Assembly: GCF_032854445.1 (NCBI RefSeq)
Contig: NC_088295.1
Coordinates: 92,557,805-92,621,804 of the forward strand
From: Liolophura sinensis
Lineage: Eukaryota; Mollusca; Polyplacophora; Chitonida; Chitonidae
Length of the DNA: 64,000 nt
Reading direction: 5' to 3'
Shown: positions 11,571 to 22,900 of the stretch, piece by piece
Position numbering within the stretch: position 1 is the stretch's first letter
Layout: each line of letters starts with the position of its first letter
Program-made: the position numbers and the translations under genes
The notes under the pieces: generated by a model
Told to the model about the DNA's origin: nothing
Database searches by the model: none
Seen by the model: the letters and a program-made list of their open reading frames with translations, nothing else

Positions 11571-12262
11571 AGATCCTTTGGGTTCTTCCCTATGGGTTGG
11601 CTGTTTCTTTCCATTGGCTTTGAGTAGGGTTTCAAGGTTAGAGGCGGAGGTAAACGTGGTTTGTATGTTCAGTTTGTCATGCAGGAGTCTTCTTATCTGT
11701 TAGCTTGGGGTGCCTATATACGGAATGGTTATATATATATTGGGGTGGTCGGGTCTCGTTGCTCTGGTCCTGTTATCTGGATTGAGGGTTTTACTGATCG
11801 TTCTCTCCACTAATTGTGGGGGGTATCGGTTTTGGGTGGTGACGGCTGTTTTGAGGTGATTTATTTCTTCTTGGAGGTTGATGCTGGATATCTGTATGGC
11901 TCGTTTTGTTAGGGTAGATATTATTCCTCTCTTGATCCGATTAGGTTGATTAGATGGGTAATTCACGTATTGGTCTGAGTGCGTGGGTTTGCGTGTATAC
12001 TGAAGTGAGGAGTTTGTCGTTCCTCTTGCTGATAAGTACATCCAGAAACGGTATGGTTTTGTTGCATTCTTGTTCCATGGTGAACTGTATCCTGCTGTTC
12101 TGGGTGTTGAGGTGGTCAAGTAGGGACTGGGGGTTGTCAGTCTTGTTTAGTGCTACGAATGTGTCTACCTTATGGAACCAACACAACGGTTTGATGGGGC
12201 TTGTAGCTAAGGCTTTGTTCTCAAATTCTGTCATGTATATTTCGGAGATAAGTGGTGATAGA

Positions 12263-12276
12263 GGGGGGGGGGGGGG
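12263..12276. repeat. 14-base G homopolymer inside the PLE reverse transcriptase
   Basis: The run lies exactly at the codons for the conserved residues after GLPMGSP. It moves the reading frame and probably arose by slippage expansion of a short C run in the coding strand. Confidence 0.9.
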
Positions 12277-13048
12277 ATCCCATCGGTAATCCGTGAAGTT
12301 GTTCATATATGTCATTTCCCCACGTGAAATAGGTGGACCGCATACACGAGTCCAGAAGGCTGATTATGCTGTCAGGTTTCATGGCTGGGTTGAGGGTGTG
12401 TTGTGTCAGCTTCTGTCGTATGATGTCTAGGGATTCTTCTTTAGGGATATTGGTAAATAGGTCGATGACGTCGTAACTGATCAGTTGGGCTGTGCCTCGA
12501 ATGTCTTTAATTTTGTTACAAAATTCTGCTGAGTCTTTGATGTAAGATTTGGAAGTTTTGCCCAGAGGTGTTAGGAGTTTAGTGAGGTACTCTGCCGTGT
12601 CGTAGTGGACAGTGCCTCTGGAGCAGATCAGGAGTCGGGCTTTGATCGGTTTCTTATGGACTTTGATGGTTGCCCTGGTGTAAGGTGCCCTGGGGTGCGT
12701 TGTGTTGAGCTTTCGGTACAGTTGGATGTCGATTTCATTGCTGTTCTGCAGGGCTCTGAGTTGTGCCCTAAATTCTCTTTCTAGTTTCGGTCTGGGGTCT
12801 TTGGTTATTTGCCTGTATGTCGTTGTATAGCTGAGCATATCGTTGACTAGTTGGTTGAATTTGTTCTTGTCAAGTATAACTGCGGCTCTTCCTCTGTCTG
12901 CAGGGGCGATGGTGATGGTACTATCGGAGCGTAGATTCTTGATGGCCGTTCTTTCTTCTCGGGTGATGTTTGGTTTTTGCTTGGGTGCTTTGATGAGAAT
13001 GTCGCTGATCTGGTGTCGGGTGTAATCAACATTACCTCCAGGGGCGAG

Positions 13049-13106
13049 TATTATTTTCAACTATGCGAATAATGCTACGTATTATTTTCAACTATGCGAA
13101 TAATGC
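13049..13106. repeat. Two direct copies of a 27-bp sequence at the PLE 5' edge
   Basis: TATTATTTTCAACTATGCGA plus ATAATGC occurs at 13049-13075 and again at 13080-13106, separated by 4 bases. It lies immediately beyond the truncated 5' end of the Penelope-like element and could reflect the insertion event or a local duplication. Confidence 0.8.
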
Positions 13107-13883
13107 GGCTGAGCAGGCACGAAACAGCATTCATTGACGTAAAACCTTTTCATTATTAGCTTGAAATAACAATAATATGTTGTCACTTGCATGATAATGT
13201 TTTGGTAATTTTCAGTGGTTTTTAGTATCTGTCTAGAATGCCTTGGAGCTTCGTGGAGGCCAGTGTAACATTTTACATACCTGTGCAGTAATGCAGAGGT
13301 AAATACATAAGCGAGAAAATATGACAGTTTTCATTTATTGATGCATTTCATGTAAATAACATGTATTTGATAACATGTATTTTAACGGAGTTTTTTTTTT
13401 TTACATTTGTGAGCTAAAATTAGCTCATGGACAGAATTAACACAGAGCAAGGATACAGGCCCCATTTGCCCAGAGGTGACCGAGACTTGGAAAGTTATAT
13501 TTAGGCTTTAGTTTAACAGCCTTATATCTTTCACACATCAAAGAATGAACTACAAAGTTGAATACTTAATAAAAGACTTATCAAGCGAATGCTTACTTCT
13601 GTATGCAAAATGTTATACAGAAAGGCAAGGTTTTCCGGATTTTTGATAGATGTAAGCGACAGCCAGTCCCAGCGTGGAGCTCTAGTCCCCACGTAGTGGT
13701 CCCAGTAGCGTGGATGTGGGATAATGTGGCAAGGTACGAGTGTCTACCGTTTCTTCTTAGAGGTTGCTGAGATGATAACGAAAACATTGTGTCATCAGCC
13801 GCGTTGAAATGAATTCAGTTAGGAGGAAGCTATGCGGAGAGGATTGTGAAACAACGTACATAAGCTAATCAGAGTATTATAAG
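13107..13883. promoter_or_regulatory. Upstream region / possible 5' UTR of the Ig-like membrane gene
   Basis: No other gene or element is evident. The last 250 bases before the ATG at 13884 are less AT-rich. I could not identify a convincing TATA box or initiator, so promoter placement here is by position only. Confidence 0.3.
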
Positions 13884-13938
13884 ATGGAGCCATGTGTATC
13901 TCTTCTGACAAGACTATTTTTAATAGCTGTAATATGGG
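13884..13938 (+). CDS. Exon 1: signal peptide
   Basis: Starts at ATG 13884 and encodes MEPCVSLLTRLFLIAVIW, an N-terminal hydrophobic stretch typical of a secretory signal. It ends in a strong donor (GG^GTAAGT) after the first base of a codon (phase 1). Joined to exon 2 the signal continues GLHVGG. The start is the first ATG of the frame and sits directly before the hydrophobic core. Confidence 0.72.
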
Positions 13939-16900
13939 GTAAGTTAACTCGTTGTTGTAATAGGAAGAAATGCTGTAGCAGTTCGTTTGAGACCGCGGAA
14001 TTTGGGCATTCTGATTTAATAGCCTATTTGCGCGCGCCATCACGTTTTACGGGAATTTCAAAGTTGAGGTTGTTGTCATGTGGTTGAGTGACTAACAAAA
14101 GGACCACACTAGCCTGCCCAGGTATCTATCCCTGAGGCCTGGCCGGTCGTTGTACATTTGTTTTTGTTGGAAACAAAATTTAACCGGTGCTAGCAATTAA
14201 GCTTTTGTCTAGCTGTTGGGTTTATACTGATTTGTACCAGCGAGTCTCACACCAAGTCTCACAACAACAATATCCATTATGTGGACAGAATTCATTAAAA
14301 CTACTAGTGATTTAACCATTGTCTATTTCATATCGACCACCATAATACTGGCCGATGTTGTTTAAGTGAAGTATGCGTGAGTGCGGCGTAGAACCGCAAT
14401 CAAATAAACAAAATAAATAAGTAAATATTGCATCGGGTGTAATACTTTTATGTTACCGTCTTTTGACGCAAGAAAGTATAAGTCTATAAAGGACTCGAAA
14501 CAGCGTGTCCTTTCAGACAGTCACTCTATTCCACTTAGTTCATCACCTTGAGCAGTCCTGCAGTATGTTACTTACATATTATTAGCCTATCGCTATGCTG
14601 CAACGTCATGAATAGTAATATAGGGGAGCTAATCATGTGATGTAAACATACACGTGCTATGATCTAAACAAATACACGTGGCAGACTATGACAATATCAC
14701 ATCAGGTAACATGATGTAGGTGATATTATGGGATAGATGGGGCCTCCTTGGCCTATAGTAGCGTGCCAGCGCTGAACAGTGACCTTAGAGCTTCTCACCA
14801 ATGCACTTGTTGTGGGTTCAGCTCATGCTGGCTTCCTCTCCGGTCGTATGTGAGAAAGTCCTGCGGATGGATGTGGGTTTCCCCCGGGCTCTGCCTGGTT
14901 TCCTCTCACCATAATGCTGGTCGCCATTGTATATAAAGTGATATATTCCTGAATATGGCATAAAACACAAATCAAATAAATAAATACATAAACAAATAAA
15001 TATGGGATAGAGTAGACACTGTGTCCAGATAAATCCCAAAGCTGTGTGCTGACGTTTTGATGAATTCTGCCCATATTTCTGGTGCTGCTCTTGAATACAC
15101 TAGCCACAGCTTTGAGCCTCTCTTCACTGCAACAGAAGCGATTACCAAATAACATGAGCAGCCAGTGGCTGCCTGTAGTCGCAGCTGGGTTAAGCTGGAA
15201 TGAGGAAATGAGGAATGTTGGTTCACTGGATTTGGTCATGAGTAAGTATTCTGGGAGGAAACTGACAGACTTGACAAGTTTTTGGGGGAGGGGGATAATG
15301 GTTGTGGAAGAGCCAGTCGAATATATCTATCCCTTACAGATGCACATAAGTATTTAAAAATATTATAATTTTGGTTATTATCAGCCATAGTTCTCAGAAC
15401 ATTGTCCAGGGTAGTGCATTATACCCTATACCTCCACATGTTATCTTTGACTTTGTTGGCTGCTTGTCACTGGATGTGAGCCTGGATGTACGCTCTCGAA
15501 CATGCTGGTCACAGAATTGCTGAATCGCTGAACGTTGTGTTCAAACACGTCAAACGAAGAATTGCAAAGCAGTGAATTGCCTATAGCACCTCATACCATG
15601 TCTCTGGAAGGTAAATCAGTGCAAACTGTTCTGAGTGGAAGAAGTGATAAGAGAGTGAGAGAGCTGTTTGAGTCGGGTATGGGATAATGTGAAGGTAACT
15701 GTCGGGGACAATGTAGTGCGAATGTTGCCTACCCCTTATTGTTATACTTAACTTGTGTAAGGTGCATACTCGGGTACCCCAGGTGTTTATACTTGGCTAA
15801 CTGATTACCTGATTGCCTTTCTAAGGTATGTGGATTTGTATAATAACTTTTCAAAAGCCTCATAAACAAGACATCACGGGACTTTCTTTTGCGCCTACCC
15901 TGTGGGCGGTTCCCACCATCTTGGTCTTTCTTTGGTGTGATATCAGAGTGTTAGGACATGGTAGTTGTATTTGTGCTGAGCGTTGAATAAGGCTCTATAT
16001 CTGACATATGGGTGTTGTGTGTAGTCTTCCTACAGGGCCCGGGGCGGTTTGTTTACTGGCACAGACTACATCCGAAATCAATCCTTACATGCTGATGCAT
16101 GTATCCAATCAAAGCACGCTTACCCAATGTCTTTGGACATTTTTGATAATAATAATATTGGTGTATAATCCCCTACGAAGTTGATTGTTTATGGACCTCT
16201 GAGGAGCATTTGAGAATCAGGCTGACGGTTGAATTTGAAGGCACCGTTTGACCATCGGCAGCACACTCGTAGCCTATCTTGGCAATCATTCCCTTGAGAC
16301 TGGTTTTGTGTTAGTGCCTAGAAAACCCCCTGATTATGATACTAGAAACAAAATGGGTATTATGTTATGATTTAAGGGATAAAATGCTGTAACTATACTG
16401 CCAAGTTCTGTTTAAGATGGTCTTTGTGTTTTGCAGGTTTACACGTAGGTGGTGTTGCGATTAACCGAGGAAATGAAATTGTGAAGTATAAATCATGTCC
16501 AGAAGACACAAAGCCTGTGTTTGTGGACTTGAAGTGCCCTTTTCAATTCTCCACTGCGTCATCTTCCCAACTCATCACCACTAAGTGGACGGATATAACT
16601 CATTACCCAAAGCAGACAACCGTGGTGAACATCAATAATAATGGAACCCTGTTGCCTGGCGATGCTTACCTAAATGCTAACATCACACGGCTTAGCACGG
16701 ATCGTCTTGACGGGTCCATTAGACTGGAGCTCCAAAACACACCCATTGGGGATCTGAGGACCATTGAGTGTGAGGTTTACGTCTTTGGGGATTCCCCCAA
16801 CTTGGACACAAGTACGACTACTGTCATTAACACAGGTGAGTTCAGTGTATCGGTAACACACTTGTGTGTCACAGCATGAAGCATGAGGTGGGCAGCTATT

Positions 16901-19900
16901 TGGGGGTGGCCTGATGTGTGCTGTGATGATGAAGGATGAATGACCTCTGACCATGTCTTAGTGTCACATGTCTTTATGCAGAATAACTTCCTCATGCCCC
17001 CAAGGCCTGATGTGTGCTGTCCTGATGAAGGATGAATGACCTCTGACCATGTCTTAGTGTCACATGTCTGTATGCAGAATAACTTCCTTGTGCCCCCAAG
17101 GTCTGATGTGTCCTGTCCTGATGAAGGATGAATGACCTCTGACCACGTCTAATTTTCAGACCAAGGGGTCAGTAGGAGTAATTAATTAATTAATTGTACT
17201 AATTAATTCAGATTTAGTTGCTGACTTTATGTTCACTTTAAGGTGGATGAGTTGGTCAGAATCAAGCAAACACTCTGATTTAAACATGTTTATTGTGGTC
17301 AGCATGTGACATAAGGTCAATCTGAGCTTGAGCTATACAGGTTATCATCTGAAAGGAGGATGAGGAGGTCACGTGGGACCTCCACTTCTGGAGCCGCCAC
17401 ATGTTGAGTCTCCACACCTGGAGCCTCCACATGTTGAACCTCCACACCTGGAGCCTCCACATGTTGAGCCTCCACACCTGGAGCCTTCACATGTTGAGCC
17501 CCCAGACCTGGAGCCTCCACATGTTGAACCTCCACACCTGGAGCCTTCACATGTTGAGCCCCCAGACCTGGAGCCTCTACACCTAGAGCCTCCACTTCTG
17601 GGGCCTCCACACCTGGAGCCTCCACACCTGGGGCCTCCACATGTTGAGCCCTCAGACCTAGAGCCTCCACACCTGGAGCCTCCACATGTTGAGCCTCCAC
17701 ACCTGGAGCCTCCACATGTTGAGCCTCCACACCTGGAGCCTCCACATGTTGAGCCTCCACACCTGGAGCCTCCACATGTTGAGCCTCCACACCTGGAGCC
17801 TCCACATGTTGAGCCCCCACACCTAGAGCCTCCACACCTCGACATGCTTGAGGCGAGTCCCCAGACAGTCATACATTAATACAATCATTTCACACATCAT
17901 CTCATCAACATAATGATATCAATCAAGATGGACAAATCTCTCAAATCCATGTTCGTGTAGCTTAACCAGTTTTCCACATTTTGATTATATTTCTTGTGGT
18001 ATTCTCACTGTGCTATATTACCACTGACAACTCTGTCTTTATACGTCTGTTAACTCAAATCGGTGGACATTCAAGCTTCAGTGTGATATTCACATGTATA
18101 TGTACATGACTGTTTGGTATTCACAAACATATTAAGATATTTGACTGAACTGTCAAATATCTTGGCAACTTTTGTACAATGGAAATTGATAACTAATCAG
18201 TACCTGTTAACTTTATACACTGTGAAATAGTAACCAGTCAGTACCTGGTAAGTTTTATACACTGTGAAGCAGTAACCAATCAGAACCTGGTAACATTATA
18301 CACTGTGAAGCAGTAACCAATCAGTACCTGGTAACTTTTGTACACTGTCAAGCAATAACCAATCAGTATCTGGTAATTTTTATACACCATGAAGCAATAA
18401 CCAATCAGAACCTGGTATTTTTTGTGCCCAGGAAAGTAGTAAGTAATCTGTAGGTGACAAGTTTGAAACACAAAGAAGTACTATCTAATCGCATAAAAAT
18501 AAGTCATAAGAGGTTGAAACCAGATAATTGGCGGAATACTTGACTTGATCACCTAAAATGATTAATTGTAGAAAAACATTGATATATAAAAATGTTCTCT
18601 ACCACTTTTCAAAAATTGCTTGGTCTTTTGTTTTGATGTTGCACCATTTTTTCATCATTTGGTTATTCATTGATTTGGTTGTTGAACACCATGTGCCATA
18701 ATGTTAATGTACAGTTGATTTGGTTGATGTTTAACACCATGTGCCATAATGTTAATGTACAGTTGATTTGGTTGATGTTTAACACCATGTGCCATAATGT
18801 TAAAGTACAGTTGATTTGGTTGATGTTTAACACCATGTGCCATAATGTTAATGTACAGTTGATTTGGTTGATGTTTAACACCATGTGCCATAATGTTAAT
18901 GTACAGTTGATTTGGTTGATGTTTAACACCATGTGCCATAATGTTAATGTACAGTTGATTTGGTTGTTGTTTAGCACCATGTGCCATAATGTTAATGTAC
19001 AGTTGATTTGGTTGTTGTTCAACACCATGTGCCATAATGTTAATGTACAGTTTTAATACAAGATGACAGGATTATGCAGGGTTCATACACATTTTTGAGA
19101 ACGTTGATATCCTGGAATTTTGGAGATATTATTTTCCTGGCCCTGGAAATCCTTGAATATTTCATATTTGCTCTTGCATTCCTGGAAAGCTTTTGCGACT
19201 CTGAAACCGCTTACAAAGGACTCTGGTTAAAGTTTAAAATTTAGTCTTGAAGTCTTCAGTACAAAAAAATGTGACACCTGAAGCCTGTATATTAGGACAA
19301 TGGCAACAGTTTGATAACGGGACATCGATCACAGATCGTGTTGAAATGATATTGTGATGCCGGTCACAATTTGTAATCAGGAACAATCAGGAACACTCAA
19401 GGCAGGATTTACTTAAGTACTGAACACTTTATGAATGATAGGAAAACATGCACATATAAATTAGACAGATTCACACTAGCTGGTGTAACTTCAGCAATGG
19501 CACAGTTGTATCACAGAGTCGGTGGTTCCGGGGCTATGGGTACCCTTTTACAAGTGACAGTACATTTTTATACAAAAACATACTGCATAGTAACAAACAA
19601 GGTTTAACAAGGTTTACAGACATATAATTCTAACAATAACGTACATGACTGGTCCTGATATGCAGCGTTGCGGTGGATTAAAACAGTAGGTGGTCACCAA
19701 GCCTACAGTTCCACTGCAAGACCAGATTAAAACAGATTATGTGTAAGGCCTGCTAACATTCACAATACAACAGTGAACTTGGCTATGAAAGGAACTCCTG
19801 GGATCTTCTGTGGAGGTATGTGCATATGTCACGTGCAGTTATACAGAGAAACAACAAACCATCTGATGAAGGGCAAGCCTTGAGTGGACATGACTACCAG

Positions 19901-22900
19901 TCATTTTCAGGTATTTTAAATCATGAGAAAATGTTGACAGATACTATTTTTTCCTTCATTTGTTCATATTTTTATGCCTCCTGAAAGAGTGGGGTCGCTT
20001 TTTATCTGGGGTCATTGGACCTGTCGGCAATGTTCGCTTATCTCGTGAAAACTACCTGGAGGATAATCATGGAACCCACAGGTTACATTGAACATGCCAG
20101 CCTTCAGATCAAATCCCGCCTCCCCCCCCCCTCAACCAATCCGTGAATAAATTTAGCATTTTCATTCGATTCTTTGATTCACATTGGTTGTTTATTTCTT
20201 TACAATAACATACTGCTCTAAATATTGCCCAATTTTTTGGTGCAAGTTCATTTTGGATAGCAGGGTTGCTGTATGTTGCCCATATCTGGAACAGTCATTT
20301 GAGGTCGTGGATGTGACAGCTTACACGGAGTCTGTTAGATGATTGACAAACATTTAAAACTCAATATTTTCTATAATTATTGACATCTGGGTTGGTGGGT
20401 GGGGGTTATTGATACTCATAAGCTTGGATTGTTTTTTTTTGTGCTTTCTCCTTTATTATTCGCCCCCCACCATTAGGCAGAATGTATTATGTTATAGCAA
20501 TTTTGTCTGTCTGTCGATCTGTATTTGTCTGCGGGCAATAACTCCCAACAGTTTTCCACATATAATTTTAATGTCTCACAACTTACATTTTCCCATTTCC
20601 GCGGTTGTCATGGTTACCAGATTGCCATTTCCCTATTTACACTATATAAATAGATATGATTTTGTGTCTGGGCTGTAACTCCAACATTTTCCACATAGAG
20701 TTTTACTTTTGGTGGATTCATAGATACACAGATGACGATGTGTTGTGACTCCCATTTGTCCAATTCACAGTTGTCCGACAGGGAACATCTAGCAAGCCAT
20801 TATCCTTTCATATATAAATAAATACGATTTTGTGTCCTGGTTATAATGCTGTTTTCCACTTGGAGTTTTCATTTTGTGGTGGATACATACATAAACAGAT
20901 GATAACATGTCATGACTCACATTTGTCGATTTCTGCAGTCGTCAAGGTTACCAGATGGCCATTTTACCTACATATACTATATAAATAGGTATGATTTTGT
21001 GTCCAGGCTACAACTCCAACTGTTTTCAGCATAAAGTTTGGATTTGAGGCGGACACCTTTGTCCACTTTCAATAAAGATTTCTCTCAGGGGTTATTATCA
21101 CCACTGTACTGCTGGTATTCTTTTATACATTTCAGACAAGTGCATCTGTTGGGGCGTATGTTGTGTTCTCCTGAACTCTTGTTCGTTATAAAAAGACAAT
21201 CAGCTTGTGGCATCATAGAAATGAAAAGCCTTTTGGCCCTGAAATGTTATGTAGTGTTATTTTTAATTAATTTGAAAGTCCGCCACAGCCTATGAAATAT
21301 GATATTTTATAACTCTTCTTAGCCATCTGAAAATATTTCCCTTATGAACGCTTCACTATGACAAAAAAGAATGTTTATTGAAATGTGAAAGTACATGTAA
21401 GTGTAGTTCCTAAAGGGGAAATAAACCCCAATATATCCCCCCTTCGAGAACAAATGGGCTACGTGCCATGCCATTGCCACAGGCTTTTTGTCAGATCTGT
21501 CAAAGGGAAGATTCTTGGGATTGACACTGTGCTCACAGCTACTTCAGTCATCATGTAGCCGGTTGAGGCATTCGTCTAGTTGGTAGGTTCAGTGTAACCA
21601 AGAGACTTCTCCCCAGACAAAGTGAACTATGCATGTCTACACAGGGGATTTCCTCAGAAAGACATGCATGTGTAACAGGGCACAAACATAGCCGGGAAAT
21701 AAGGTTGTGGCGATTGTGGTATGTGGACCAGCCAAGGATTCTGCCGAAGTGACACAACAACATAACCATCAGCATATTTAACTGCTGAGTTTAATAGTTA
21801 GACCATTTAATTTATGTACACAGATTCACTAAATAAGGAATGTTTTAGGCGCAGTTAGCAGGCCATTGGGGTATGTGCTAAGAGGGCACCACTGAACGTT
21901 TTTACTCCATCTCGAGCAGTGGTTTATTCCATGCACACATAGATACATGCCATAGCATACACCGTGGTTCAGATGTTTACAAGGGTATGTCCATGGTATT
22001 TAGGTTGTTTGAATTTCTTTGGTTTCTAATATATGGTCATATTATTAATGCTAAAAAGGAATTTGTCAGCCAGCTTATTATCTGAAAACTTTCACATTTT
22101 GGAACTAATATGTGCGCAGATGAGAGTGCATTTAAATCTGGAAATCAGATGTAGGTTTGAGTCTTTTCTTTAGAATCGAGCAACCAAAACAGACACTTAA
22201 GTGAATGGCACACAATTGATATTTGGGTGACATTTGTCCACTTGTATCACTCTCGGTACTCAGATAGCCAGAGAGGTGAATATTGTTAGTAAGGAAACAG
22301 CAATCTTCATATGGGGTATTTGGGCTAGGCATAAACGTGTCGTGTTGAGAAGACCATCTGTAGACCACTCCTTTTTTTAAGGATACGGCAACCCTAGATT
22401 CGTTTTTATGCTGCCTAATGAAAGAGCCAGAGAAAATCAAAGAAACAAAAAATTCCATCAAAAAAGTAAAAAGTGTTGAGTAGGGCCTTTTTTTTTAAAT
22501 AGGCTACCTGCAACGAAGATATTTTTAATGATGGCCCAGGCGAGATTTACTTTACACTAAAATGAACAATGGTCCCTCCCTCCCTCGATAAACCAGGCAG
22601 AGTGAGATTACAACATGACAAATGCCCTGGTTAATTCCTTCATTCTGAAATCCTTTAATATGTCTGTGCTTGTCAAAGCAGTAAGTTCATGAACACTGAA
22701 ACAGTATTTCATGAACATTGAAACAGTAATTCATGAACACAGAAACAGTAGTTCATGAATAGTGAAACAGTAATTCATGAACACAGAAACAGTAGTTCAT
22801 GAATAGTGAAACAGTTGTGTGTGTAACTTTTATGTTAAAAGGTTTTCTAGCTTATAATTTCTTGAGAGCATAGTCTAGTTAGTTTTTGATGTCTTTGATA

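Larger units (their letters stand above)
11242..13045 (-). mobile_element. Penelope-like retroelement (decayed, 5'-truncated)
   Basis: Read on the minus strand, a long frame (13060 to about 12280) holds reverse transcriptase blocks APADRGRAAVILDK, KVHKKP and SYDVIDLFTNIPKEE, then GLPMGSP. A 14-base G run (12263-12276) interrupts the next block (LSPLISEIYMTEFE in a second frame). A third frame continues to about 11700, and a GIY-YIG endonuclease domain follows (VYSINCDCQRQYIGETGRSL, about 11500-11570). The catalytic block reads KVDTFVAL where the family normally has two Asp residues. At least three frame changes make it inactive. The reading frame appears to end at a TGA at 11242-11244. Confidence 0.92.
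13939..16436 (+). other. Intron 1 of the Ig-like membrane gene
   Basis: Phase 1. It contains two SINE copies (about 14335-14427 and 14738-15000). The rest (about 15013-16436) shows no gene; minus-strand open frames around 14818-15239 have no recognisable domain. Confidence 0.65.

Noticed and set aside
14818-15239. Minus-strand frames of up to 138 codons overlapping the SINE
   Set aside because: They run through the SINE tail on its antisense strand and have no recognisable domain in the unique part.
17373-17879. Pro/Glu/His-rich 168-codon frame that might be a mucin-like exon
   Set aside because: No acceptor or donor in the right phase at its ends, and three frames on two strands are open over a 30-bp repeat.
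22132-22461. 109-codon minus-strand frame in intron 2
   Set aside because: No motif recognised and no splice or promoter context; probably chance.
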